Positions 57,091 to 64,000 of a DNA stretch of 64,000 bases are shown here, in pieces. Each line of letters opens with the position of its first letter. Positions within the stretch are counted from its first letter, which is position 1. The notes under the pieces are model-generated. The model saw only the letters and a list, made by a program, of their open reading frames with translations, was not told where the DNA came from and searched no databases. The DNA is taken from assembly GCF_000152805.1 (NCBI RefSeq), contig NZ_CH902578.1, positions 702,884 to 766,883 on the forward strand. Reading direction: 5' to 3'. Origin of the DNA: Maritimibacter alkaliphilus HTCC2654. Lineage in GTDB: Bacteria; Pseudomonadota; Alphaproteobacteria; Rhodobacterales; Rhodobacteraceae. Both the position numbers and the translations under genes were made by a program.

Positions 57091-58422
57091 TCATTCGTTG
57101 TCGAGTTCCTCGACCGCTTTTTCGAGCTCTTCCTTGGAGACCTCTTTCTCGGTCACCTCGGCTTTTTCCGCGATGTGGTCGACGACCTTGTCCTCGAACA
57201 GCGGCGCCTGAATCTGCTGGCGCATCTGCGGGTTCTGCTGCACGAAGTCGAAGAACTGACGCTCCTGCCCCGGATACTGACGCGCCTGGTTCATCACGGC
57301 CTGCGTGAACTCGGCATCCGTCACCTGAACTTCGGCCTTCTGACCGATGTCGGCCAGCACGAGGCCAAGGCGCACGCGGCGTTCGGCCAGTTTCTGGGCG
57401 TCGTCGCTCACCTCGATCTCGGGGTGGTCGTGGCCGTGCACGTCGGGGTTTTCTTCGTGCCACAGCTGATGCGCGATCTGCTTGGCCTCGGCCTCGACCA
57501 GCGACGGCGGCAGATCGAAGGACACCTTGCCGTCGAGCGCGTCGAGCAGGCTGCGCTTCATCACCTGACGGGCGGCACCGGCGTATTCGGCTTCGAGACG
57601 CTCGGTGACCTGCGTTTTCAGGGCTTCGAGGTTCTCGGCACCGTATTTCTGGGCGAGGTCATCGTCGATCTCGGCCGCTTTCGGCTCTTTCACTTCCTTG
57701 ATCGTGCAGGAGAACACGGCTTCCTTGCCCGCAAGGTTTTCCGCGCCGTATTCTTCGGGGAAGGAGACGGTCACGTCTTTCTCTTCACCGGCCTTCACGC
57801 CAACGAGCTGCTCTTCGAAGCCCGGGATGAACTGGCCGGAGCCGAGCACCAGCGGGAAATCTTCGGCCGAACCGCCGTCGAAGGCTTCGCCGTCGATCTT
57901 GCCGACGAAGTCGAGCACGACCTGATCGCCGTCCTTGGCTTTCGAGCCTTTCTTGCGGTCTTCGAAGTTCTGCGCGTTCTCGGCGAGGTTCTTCAGCGCG
58001 TCGTTCACCTCGTCGTCCGAAGCCTTGACCACCAGACGCTCGAGCTTGATGTCGCTCAGGTCGACGTCGGGGATGTCGGGAAGCGCCTCATAGGTCATTT
58101 CGACCTCGACGTCGTCGCCTTCTTTCCAGTCCTCGTTGGTCATCTTGACCTCGGGCTGCATCGCCGGGCGGTGGCCGGTTTCCTCGAAATGCGCGTTCAT
58201 CGCACCATCGACGGCTTCCTGCATCGCCTCGCCCATCAGGCGCTGGCCGAAGTTCTTTTTCAGAAGCGCCATCGGCACCTTGCCCTTGCGGAAGCCCTTC
58301 ATTTCCACTTCGGGCTGCGCTTCGGCAAGCTTTTCGTTGACCTTCGCGTCCAGATCGGAGGCAGGCACCACGATCTTGTAGCCGCGCTTGAGGCCTTCGT
58401 TCAGGGTCTCGGTAACGCTCAT
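57091..58422 (-). CDS. tig: Trigger factor (ribosome-associated chaperone / PPIase)
   Basis: 443-aa protein. The N-terminal ribosome-binding domain has the signature [19 protein letters not shown] at residues 41-59. A central FKBP-type PPIase domain spans about 160-245 ([19 protein letters not shown]), and a helical C-terminal chaperone domain ends in an acidic tail ([10 protein letters not shown]). It binds the ribosome exit tunnel and protects nascent chains. SD AAGGA precedes the ATG chosen. It is a single-gene unit with its own terminator. Confidence 0.97.
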   Translation of the reverse strand: MSVTETLNEGLKRGYKIVVPASDLDAKVNEKLAEAQPEVEMKGFRKGKVPMALLKKNFGQRLMGEAMQEAVDGAMNAHFEETGHRPAMQPEVKMTNEDWKEGDDVEVEMTYEALPDIPDVDLSDIKLERLVVKASDDEVNDALKNLAENAQNFEDRKKGSKAKDGDQVVLDFVGKIDGEAFDGGSAEDFPLVLGSGQFIPGFEEQLVGVKAGEEKDVTVSFPEEYGAENLAGKEAVFSCTIKEVKEPKAAEIDDDLAQKYGAENLEALKTQVTERLEAEYAGAARQVMKRSLLDALDGKVSFDLPPSLVEAEAKQIAHQLWHEENPDVHGHDHPEIEVSDDAQKLAERRVRLGLVLADIGQKAEVQVTDAEFTQAVMNQARQYPGQERQFFDFVQQNPQMRQQIQAPLFEDKVVDHIAEKAEVTEKEVSKEELEKAVEELDNE

Positions 58423-58550
58423 CTTCGGTTCCTTCATAGGCAAACAGGGCGCGCGCACGCGCCCCCGGAAATTTTCACGCCCTTCTATTTGCGCGATGCG
58501 GGGTGTGCAAGCGGTTTGCCCGCGAATTCGCCGCCGGACCTGTGACACGC

Positions 58551-58577
58551 AAAAGGCCCCCGCCAATGGCGAGGGCC
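58551..58577 (-). terminator. Terminator after the Gly-rich secreted protein gene
   Basis: An interrupted 10-bp stem (GGCCCCCGCC/GGCGAGGGCC) with an AAT loop; the minus strand continues TTTTGCG. It lies 26 bp past the stop of the gene at 58603. Confidence 0.8.
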
Positions 58578-58602
58578 CCATGGGTCACGATGCGACAGGG
58601 CG

Positions 58603-59190
58603 TCAGCCGCGATCGTCGACCAGCACGTCGTAGCTGCCGTCGGCCTTGGCATAGATGCCGATGACATTCTCGGCCTCATAGCCGCTTTCTTCGAGGGCCG
58701 CCGAAAGCTCTTCGTTGGCTTCGATGTCGGCGCTCCAGTCGCCCTCCATCGACGCCATCGCATTGTCGAGCGCCTGCGCGTTGCCCGAGGCGTTGCCCTG
58801 AATTTCGGACAGGGCCATCACGTCGATCGTGGCGTCTTCGCCGATGTCGTCGAAGTTCACATCGGCGTTGGCGCCGGTCTGGATCGAGGACACGATGCGA
58901 CCGTAGTTCCAGTCGCCCGACTTGCCCGGTGCCTCCATGTCGTCGCCGCCTTGGGCCACCACATCGGCATTGCCGGTCACCTCGCCCGCGACGCCGCTCT
59001 TGCCCGGCGCATCGCCAGCCGAGACCGAGCCGTTACCGCCCGCATTGGCCGAGATCGACCCGTTGCCGCCGCCGACATCGGCCGAGACGCCGCCGCCGAC
59101 ATCCGCGCTGACGCCCTGGGCCAGTGCCCCGGTCGCGACGGTGCCTGCAAGCAGGGCTGCGAGGGTGATGGATTTTTTCGAGTTGGTCAT
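58603..59190 (-). CDS. Secreted Gly/Asp-rich hypothetical protein
   Basis: 195-aa protein. A signal peptide (MTNSKKSITLAALLAGTVATGALA) is followed by a low-complexity region with short repeats (GVSADVGGG twice, GGNGSISA/GGNGSVSA) at residues 26-60. A more normal acidic domain then ends YAKADGSYDVLVDDRG. No family recognised; possibly an envelope or matrix protein. SD AAGGAG is strong. It is a single-gene unit with its own terminator. Confidence 0.82.
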   Translation of the reverse strand: MTNSKKSITLAALLAGTVATGALAQGVSADVGGGVSADVGGGNGSISANAGGNGSVSAGDAPGKSGVAGEVTGNADVVAQGGDDMEAPGKSGDWNYGRIVSSIQTGANADVNFDDIGEDATIDVMALSEIQGNASGNAQALDNAMASMEGDWSADIEANEELSAALEESGYEAENVIGIYAKADGSYDVLVDDRG

Positions 59191-59428
59191 TGGATTTCTC
59201 CTTTGCTTCGGGCGCATCGCTGCGCCTTTGGTGAGGGGCCAATGAGGGGGGAGCGGTTTGGGTTCCTATCGATTTCGCCCTGTCGGAGCGGTCGGAACTT
59301 TCCCGCCGCATCCGACAGCGCCGCGCAGCGAACGACCGCCGATTTTTCACGCAGGTCTTCACAAGGCTGGAACACACGGCGAGTGCCGGAGGGCCCGGTC
59401 CGGCGCATTGCTTTGCATGAGAATTGAG

Positions 59429-59513
59429 TGGTGCGGGTGAAGGGACTCGAACCCCCACGCCTCGCGGCGCCAGAACCTAAATCTGGTGCGTCTACCAGTT
59501 CCGCCACACCCGC
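59429..59513 (-). tRNA. tRNA-Leu (anticodon TAG)
   Basis: An 85-nt minus-strand tRNA. The acceptor arms GCGGGTG/CACCCGC pair, the anticodon stem CCAGA/TCTGG encloses TTTAGGT (TAG), the variable arm is long, and 3' CCA is encoded. Confidence 0.95.
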
Positions 59514-59649
59514 ACGGGCGTGGATTTAGCATCACGCATTCGCGCTGGCGAGAGGCGATTGCCGCCTTTTCGACAAATTTTCTTGGCGCTTAACCCTTTG
59601 TTTGGTTAGGGTGAGGGAAAACAAACAGGCAAAATTGAGCAGGTAAACC

Positions 59650-60165
59650 ATGACCCAGATCATGTCTCGGGTCGCGCAGGGACAGCCCCTTCGCGTCACC
59701 CTTCCCCTGTGCCGTTCAGGCCTTGGCCTTGGCACCAATGTGATGACGGCGGACGGGGCCATTCCCGTCGAGTTCCTGACCCCCGGCGACCGCATCGTGA
59801 CGCGCGACGCGGGCCTGATCGACCTGACCGACATCGCCGTCAGGACCGTTCCCATGGGCGACCTTGTCCGCATCCGCCCATCGGTCCTAGACGAGGTCGG
59901 CGACGGGCGCGATCTGGTCATTTCGGCGCGCCAGAAGGTGCTGATCCGCGACTGGCGTGCGCAGGCGATGTTCGGCAAACCCGCCGTTCTGGTCGAGGCG
60001 CGCAAGATGGCCGACGGGGCCTATTTCACCCATTTGACCGGCGCTGCGCCGATGCGGTTGTTCCAACTGACGCTCAAGGGCGGTACGCATCTTATGCAGA
60101 TCGCGGGCGGCATGGTGGTCACATCCGTCAAGACCCCGAAAAAGGTAACCGTGTCAAAGGGCTGA
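59650..60165 (+). CDS. Short Hint-domain protein lacking the catalytic Cys and His
   Basis: 171-aa protein made up almost wholly of a degenerate Hint_2 domain. GLGLGTNVMTADGAIPVEFL and TPGDRIVTRDAGL align with CFTPGTLIATPKGEVPVEEL and GDRVITRDNG of the giant protein. Gly24 replaces the catalytic Cys and Gln95 (ISARQKVLI) replaces the SPNHR His. A Cys at 21 lies three residues too early. No signal peptide. It stands alone between tRNA-Leu and an Lrp gene. AAACAAAC and TTTGTTT motifs precede it. Confidence 0.87.
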   Translation: MTQIMSRVAQGQPLRVTLPLCRSGLGLGTNVMTADGAIPVEFLTPGDRIVTRDAGLIDLTDIAVRTVPMGDLVRIRPSVLDEVGDGRDLVISARQKVLIRDWRAQAMFGKPAVLVEARKMADGAYFTHLTGAAPMRLFQLTLKGGTHLMQIAGGMVVTSVKTPKKVTVSKG

Positions 60166-60192
60166 CCTTCGCCGGCCCAATGACGGGCACGG

Positions 60193-60657
60193 TCACGTCA
60201 ACGGCAGTTCGGTGGTGAACTTGATCTCTTCCATCGACAGAAGCGCGGTGACGTTGAAGATCTTCACCTCGGAAATCAGCGCCTGATAGAACTCGTCATA
60301 GGCCCGTGCGTTTCGGACCCGGACCTTCAGGATGTAGTCGATCTCACCGGCGAGGCGATGCGCCTCCATCACCTCGGGCCGCGCCTTGAGCGTGGCGAGG
60401 AATTTTTCCTGCCAGTGCGCCTCGTGCTCGGAGGTGCGGATCAGCACGAAGAAACAGGCCTCGAACCCCAGTTTTTCGGCGTCCACGATGACGGTCTGCG
60501 CACCGATCACCCCCGCCTCGCGCATCTTGCGAATCCGGTTCCAGACCGGGGTCTTGGACGAGCCGACTTTGCCCGCGATCACGTCCAGAGACTGGCTCGC
60601 ATCCGCCTGTAGTTCGCTGAGAATTTTCCGGTCGATGTCATCCAGCCGTAACGTCAT
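60193..60657 (-). CDS. Lrp/AsnC family transcriptional regulator
   Basis: 154-aa regulator. The N-terminal helix-turn-helix (LDDIDRKILSELQADASQ, KVGSSKTPVWNRIRKM) and the C-terminal RAM/ligand-binding domain (LAGEIDYILKVRVRNARAYDEF) are both complete. Such proteins form octamers that sense amino acids. It diverges from the DUF2849-cysI-cysH-DUF934 operon, so it probably controls sulfate assimilation in response to a sulfur amino acid. An in-frame ATG at 60678 is an alternative start. Confidence 0.93.
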   Translation of the reverse strand: MTLRLDDIDRKILSELQADASQSLDVIAGKVGSSKTPVWNRIRKMREAGVIGAQTVIVDAEKLGFEACFFVLIRTSEHEAHWQEKFLATLKARPEVMEAHRLAGEIDYILKVRVRNARAYDEFYQALISEVKIFNVTALLSMEEIKFTTELPLT

Positions 60658-60805
60658 TCTGCCATGCTCCCGTTTCATGGGCCAATCATCCCGACTGACT
60701 TCGGACTTGGAACGAATGTTCTTATTCGCCCGCCCTACTGGCCCGGAATTGGGACAATGTCCTATATTCTGCATAAGCGAAAGCCAAGATACGACGAGGC
60801 ATAAC

Positions 60806-61105
60806 ATGGCCAAACGTTTCCAGCCCGGAATTGTCAGCGCGAACGACCTGCTGTCGGGCGCCGTCATCTACCTTGCCGCCGACGGCAAGTGGGTCTCGAC
60901 CATGTCGGGAGCCGAATTCATCACCGACGAAGAGCGCGCAGCCGAACGCCTGTCGCTCGCCGAAAGCCAGCCCGAGATCGCCGTGGGCCCCTACCTCGCG
61001 CCCGCCGACAACTCGGACAACGGCCCGGTGCCCAATCACTTCCGCGAAAGCTTCCGCGCCGCCGGCCCCTCGGCCCCGGCCCGCAAGTCCTGGGGGATCG
61101 CCTGA
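60806..61105 (+). CDS. DUF2849 domain-containing protein
   Basis: 99-aa protein with the DUF2849 core: SANDLLSGAVIYLAADGKWV and a late PNHFRESFRAAGPSAPA. In alphaproteobacteria this family lies next to sulfite reductase, so a role in siroheme-sulfite reductase function or regulation is likely but not shown. First gene of the cys operon; it overlaps cysI by one base (TGATG). Confidence 0.92.
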   Translation: MAKRFQPGIVSANDLLSGAVIYLAADGKWVSTMSGAEFITDEERAAERLSLAESQPEIAVGPYLAPADNSDNGPVPNHFRESFRAAGPSAPARKSWGIA

Positions 61106-62766
61106 TGCTCGACGCACAAAGCAACCCGACCCGCACCTACCTCGACCGCCGCGTCGAGGAGTTTCGCGCACAGGTTCAGCGCCGCATCGACGGCTCGCTG
61201 ACCGAGGACGAGTTCCGCCCGCTGCGCCTGATGAACGGTCTTTACCTGCAACTGCACGCCTACATGCTGCGCGTGGCCATCCCCTATGGCACGCTGAACG
61301 CCGATCAGTTGGACGTGCTGGCCGAGATTTCCGAGCGGTGGGACCGGGGCTATGGCCACTTCACCACGCGCCAGAACATTCAGTACAACTGGCCCAAGCT
61401 GCCGGACGTGCCGGACATGCTCGCCCGTCTGGCCGACGTGAACCTGCACGCGATCCAGACCTCCGGCAACACGATCCGCAACGTGACCGCCGATCCGCTG
61501 GCGGGTGCCCATGCCGACGAGCTGATGGACCCGCGCCCGGTGGCCGAGCTGATCCGCATCTGGTCGACCGACCACCCGGAATACCAGTTCCTTGGCCGCA
61601 AGTTCAAAATCGCCGTGACCGGCAGCCCGAACGACCGCGCCGTGACCAAGGCGCACGATCTGGCCGTTCGCATCGTCGAACGCGACGGTGAGGTCGGCTA
61701 TCAGATCATCGTCGGTGGCGGCCTTGGCCGCACGCCGGTCGTCGGCAAGGTCATCCGGGACTTCCTGCCGCAGGCCGATCTGCTGCCGTATCTCGAAGCG
61801 GTTCTGAGCGTCTACAACCTCGCCGGTCGGCGCGACAACAAATACAAGGCGCGCATCAAGATCACCGTCAACGAAATGGGGCTCGAGGAATTCTCGGCAC
61901 TGGTGGACGAGGCGTTCGCCCGCATCCGGCCCGAATTCAAGGGCGCCGATCAGGACCTGCTGGCCGAGCTTCAGGTGGCGTTCGAGCCGCCCGCCCTGCC
62001 CGCACGCGACACCGACGCCTATGAGGCCGCCCGCGCAGCCGATCCGGTGTTCCGGTCGTGGAGCGACATCAACCTGCGCCCGCATTTTCAGGACGACCAC
62101 GCGATCGCGATGATCTCGCTCAAGCCGCACGGCGGCGTGCCGGGGGATGCGAGCGCGGATCAGATGCGCCTCGTCGCGGCTCTGGCCCGCAAGTTCGGCA
62201 ACAACGAAATCCGCGTGACGCAGGAACAGAACCTCGTCTTGCCGCATGTCGCCAAGGCCGACCTGCCCGCGCTCCACGCCGAACTCAAGGCCGCCGGGCT
62301 CGCCACCGCGAACGTCGGGCTGGCATCCGACATCATCGCCTGCCCCGGTATGGATTACTGCGCGCTGGCGACGGCGCGCTCGATCCCCATCGCCCAGCAG
62401 ATCGCCGAACGGCTGGAAGATTACGAAGTCGAGGTCGGCGAAATGGCGATCAAGATTTCGGGCTGCATCAACGCCTGCGGTCATCACCACCTGGGCGACA
62501 TCGGTATCCTCGGTCTCGACCGGGCCGGCGTCGAAAACTACCAGATCACGCTCGGTGGCGACGCCGGGGCCGACCTGAAGATCGGCGACAAGACCGGGCC
62601 GGGCTTCGGCTATGACGAGGTGACCGACGCGATCGAGCGCCTGATCCTCGCCTATCTCGACCTCAGGGCCGAAGGCGAGCGGTTCAGGGACACCATCGCG
62701 CGGACAGGCTCCGAGCCGTTCAAGGCCGCGCTCTATGAAGAAGAGGGGAACCGAGATGCCGCTTGA
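61105..62766 (+). CDS. cysI: Nitrite/sulfite reductase (assimilatory sulfite reductase hemoprotein)
   Basis: 553-aa siroheme/[4Fe-4S] enzyme that reduces sulfite to sulfide by six electrons. The cluster-siroheme Cys are 413 and 419 (ACPGMDYCALA) and 454 and 458 (GCINACG), in the canonical CX5C...CX3C arrangement. The duplicated NIR/SIR ferredoxin-like half domains are both present (GHFTTRQNIQYNW and NNEIRVTQEQNLVL). The ferredoxin:NADP reductase likely encoded at the window end could supply electrons. Overlaps cysH by 11 bp. Confidence 0.94.
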   Translation: MLDAQSNPTRTYLDRRVEEFRAQVQRRIDGSLTEDEFRPLRLMNGLYLQLHAYMLRVAIPYGTLNADQLDVLAEISERWDRGYGHFTTRQNIQYNWPKLPDVPDMLARLADVNLHAIQTSGNTIRNVTADPLAGAHADELMDPRPVAELIRIWSTDHPEYQFLGRKFKIAVTGSPNDRAVTKAHDLAVRIVERDGEVGYQIIVGGGLGRTPVVGKVIRDFLPQADLLPYLEAVLSVYNLAGRRDNKYKARIKITVNEMGLEEFSALVDEAFARIRPEFKGADQDLLAELQVAFEPPALPARDTDAYEAARAADPVFRSWSDINLRPHFQDDHAIAMISLKPHGGVPGDASADQMRLVAALARKFGNNEIRVTQEQNLVLPHVAKADLPALHAELKAAGLATANVGLASDIIACPGMDYCALATARSIPIAQQIAERLEDYEVEVGEMAIKISGCINACGHHHLGDIGILGLDRAGVENYQITLGGDAGADLKIGDKTGPGFGYDEVTDAIERLILAYLDLRAEGERFRDTIARTGSEPFKAALYEEEGNRDAA

Positions 62767-63481
62767 AGCCTTGGCCTTTCCCGACCGTCACGATCTGGCC
62801 CGCCGGATCAATGACAGGTTCGACCCGATGGACGCGCAAGGCGTCGTCGAAGCCGCGCTGACCGAAAACGGCCATGTCGCGCTGGTGTCGTCCTTCGGCA
62901 CCGAATCCATCGTGCTGCTCGACATGGTGAGCCGTGTCGACCAGACCGCGCCGGTGCTGTTTCTGGAAACCGGGATGCTGTTTGCCGAAACGCTCGACTA
63001 CCAGAAGGACGTGGCGCTGATCCTCGGCCTGACGAACGTGCAGATCGTGCGCCCGGCGCCCGAGGATCTGGCGGCGAAAGATCCGTTCAACCGCCTGCAC
63101 ATCGGCAACACCGATGCCTGCTGCGACATCCGCAAGGTTCTGCCGCTGGAACGGGCGCTGACGCCCTTCGACGGCTGGATCACGGGCCGCAAACGCGCCC
63201 ACGGCGGGCAGCGCGCGCAGCTCGACCTTGCCGAGGTCGAGGGCGACCGGCTCAAGTTCAACCCGCTGGCCTATTGGTCGGGGCAGGAATTGCGCGACTA
63301 CATGAAGGCGCACGGCCTGCCGAACCACCCGCTGACGGCCAAGGGGTTCCAGTCGGTCGGCTGTGCGCCCTGCACCTCGGCCACCAAGCCGGGCGAAGAC
63401 CCGCGCGCGGGCCGCTGGCGCGGTTCGGACAAGGAAGAATGCGGAATTCATTTCATCGACGGAAAGGCGGTGCGCGGATGA
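62756..63481 (+). CDS. cysH: Adenylyl-sulfate (APS) reductase, assimilatory [4Fe-4S] type
   Basis: 241-aa enzyme that reduces adenylylated sulfate to sulfite with thioredoxin or glutathione. The motif set CC (122-123), CAPC (203-206) and ECGIH (catalytic Cys229) defines the iron-sulfur form that uses APS; PAPS-specific enzymes lack the four cluster Cys. Sulfate is thus probably activated without an APS kinase step. The start at 62756 lies inside the cysI 3' end, and the stop overlaps DUF934 by ATGA. Confidence 0.94.
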   Translation: MPLEALAFPDRHDLARRINDRFDPMDAQGVVEAALTENGHVALVSSFGTESIVLLDMVSRVDQTAPVLFLETGMLFAETLDYQKDVALILGLTNVQIVRPAPEDLAAKDPFNRLHIGNTDACCDIRKVLPLERALTPFDGWITGRKRAHGGQRAQLDLAEVEGDRLKFNPLAYWSGQELRDYMKAHGLPNHPLTAKGFQSVGCAPCTSATKPGEDPRAGRWRGSDKEECGIHFIDGKAVRG

Positions 63482-63897
63482 CTCGGATCGTAACCGACAA
63501 GGGCTTCGGCCAGGACGATTTCACCGGCGGCTTCGTCGCGCTCGAAGGGATTTCGGCCGGCGCGGGCTGTGACGATTGCGGCATCGACCTGTCGCCCTCC
63601 GACGACCTGAACGCCCATCGCGACCTGTTGCTGAACGCCCGTGCGATCCGCATTTCGTTCGGCTCGTTCGCCGACGGTCGCGGCTTCACCACCGCCAAGT
63701 CGCTGCGCCTCATGGGCTACACCGGGCGGCTGCGGGCGGGTGCGGGCCTGATCGCCGATCAGTATGCGATGGCGCGCCGGGCGGGCTTCGACGAAGTCGA
63801 GATCACGGACGAGCTTGCCGAACGCCAGCCCGAGGGCCAGTGGCTTTTCCGGGCCGACTGGCAGGCCTATGACCATCAGTCGCGGCTGCGCGGGTAG
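63478..63897 (+). CDS. DUF934 domain-containing protein
   Basis: 139-aa protein. The DUF934 core reads ARAIRISFGSFADGRGFTTA, RLRAGAGLIADQYAMARRAGFDEVEI and WLFRADWQAYDHQSRLRG. In proteobacteria the family is linked to cysI/cysH and is often described as an oxidoreductase, but no reaction is established. A short CxxC (CDDCG) lies near residue 32. It overlaps cysH by 4 bp and is the last short gene of the operon before the likely fpr. Confidence 0.93.
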   Translation: MTRIVTDKGFGQDDFTGGFVALEGISAGAGCDDCGIDLSPSDDLNAHRDLLLNARAIRISFGSFADGRGFTTAKSLRLMGYTGRLRAGAGLIADQYAMARRAGFDEVEITDELAERQPEGQWLFRADWQAYDHQSRLRG

Positions 63898-63961
63898 AAG
63901 CGCAGCCGAACCTCCTGTATAGCCTGACGAGAGGACGGGGGCGCAGGCCCCCGCATTGCTT

Positions 63962-64000
63962 ATGAATGACGTGACCCCAGTGACCGAAGCCCAGAAAATC
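63962..64000 (+). CDS. Start of next gene, probably ferredoxin-NADP reductase (partial)
   Basis: Only 13 codons are visible (MNDVTPVTEAQKI) before the window ends. The fragment resembles the N terminus of Rhodobacteraceae ferredoxin-NADP reductase, and its position right after DUF934 fits that operon order. Too short to be sure. A small GC hairpin (63936-63953) lies in the 64-bp gap. Confidence 0.4.
   Translation, partial: MNDVTPVTEAQKI

Overview
This window looks like a stretch of chromosome from an alphaproteobacterium of the Rhodobacteraceae (Roseobacter group). The support is high GC with strong GC3 bias, and several gene sets typical of that family: class II (B12-dependent) NrdJ, ChpT of the CckA-ChpT-CtrA phosphorelay, OlsB/OlsA ornithine-lipid synthesis, an L21 ribosomal protein with a long Ala/Lys/Pro linker and helix-hairpin-helix tail, small DUF3553 and DUF2849 genes, and Hint-domain proteins. 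No phage, transposase, rRNA or CRISPR array was seen. Four tRNAs are present: Pro-TGG, Leu-CAA, Ser-CGA and Leu-TAG, all with encoded CCA.

Layout. 0-7 kb: ccdA and tusA diverge. Then comes nrdJ with a translationally coupled small gene and a good NrdR-box candidate upstream, tRNA-Pro, and a DUF192 protein coupled to a two-domain cold-shock protein. 7-16 kb: pdxH diverges from fabI-gpt. The minus-strand set yicC-gmk-gamma-carbonic anhydrase follows, then a PAS protein, class II DAHP synthase, a GlxA-type regulator and a PQQ-type sugar dehydrogenase. 16-23 kb: a nine-gene plus-strand operon for a branched-chain-amino-acid-type ABC importer. Three small secreted proteins are interleaved with the transporter genes, and a MobA-like nucleotidyltransferase is last.

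23-34 kb is the accessory part. It holds a small Hint-domain protein and an 8.3 kb gene for a giant secreted protein with 23 Ig/cadherin-like repeats, RTX-type calcium repeats and a C-terminal Hint domain. Both intergenic regions here are long and relatively AT-rich, and the region ends at tRNA-Leu(CAA). The giant gene carries a nearly perfect 1.4 kb internal duplication (period 1692 bp) and an older 840 bp one. A third Hint protein lies at 59.6 kb. Both small Hint proteins have Gly and Gln where the giant protein has the Hint Cys and His.

34-46 kb: housekeeping genes, namely a zinc metallopeptidase, yqaA-dsbB, trmJ, TfoX-like, a ThiE-fold protein, olsBA, DUF3553/chpT, and the conserved minus-strand series rplU-rpmA-GNAT-GNAT-obgE-proB-proA. 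46-60 kb: glycosyltransferase, acyl-CoA synthetase, DUF2059, tRNA-Ser, zinc-free msrB, di-heme peroxidase, ppx-rlmE, a PF13769-type gene coupled to a stand-alone pterin-binding corrinoid methyltransferase, DUF1330, trigger factor and a Gly-rich secreted protein. 60-64 kb: an Lrp/AsnC regulator diverges from the assimilatory sulfate-reduction operon DUF2849-cysI-cysH-DUF934, which runs into what is probably fpr at the window edge.

The parts most worth follow-up are the giant Ig/RTX/Hint protein with its recent internal duplication and the two Cys-less Hint paralogues, and the ABC operon with three embedded small secreted proteins, one of them AT-rich.
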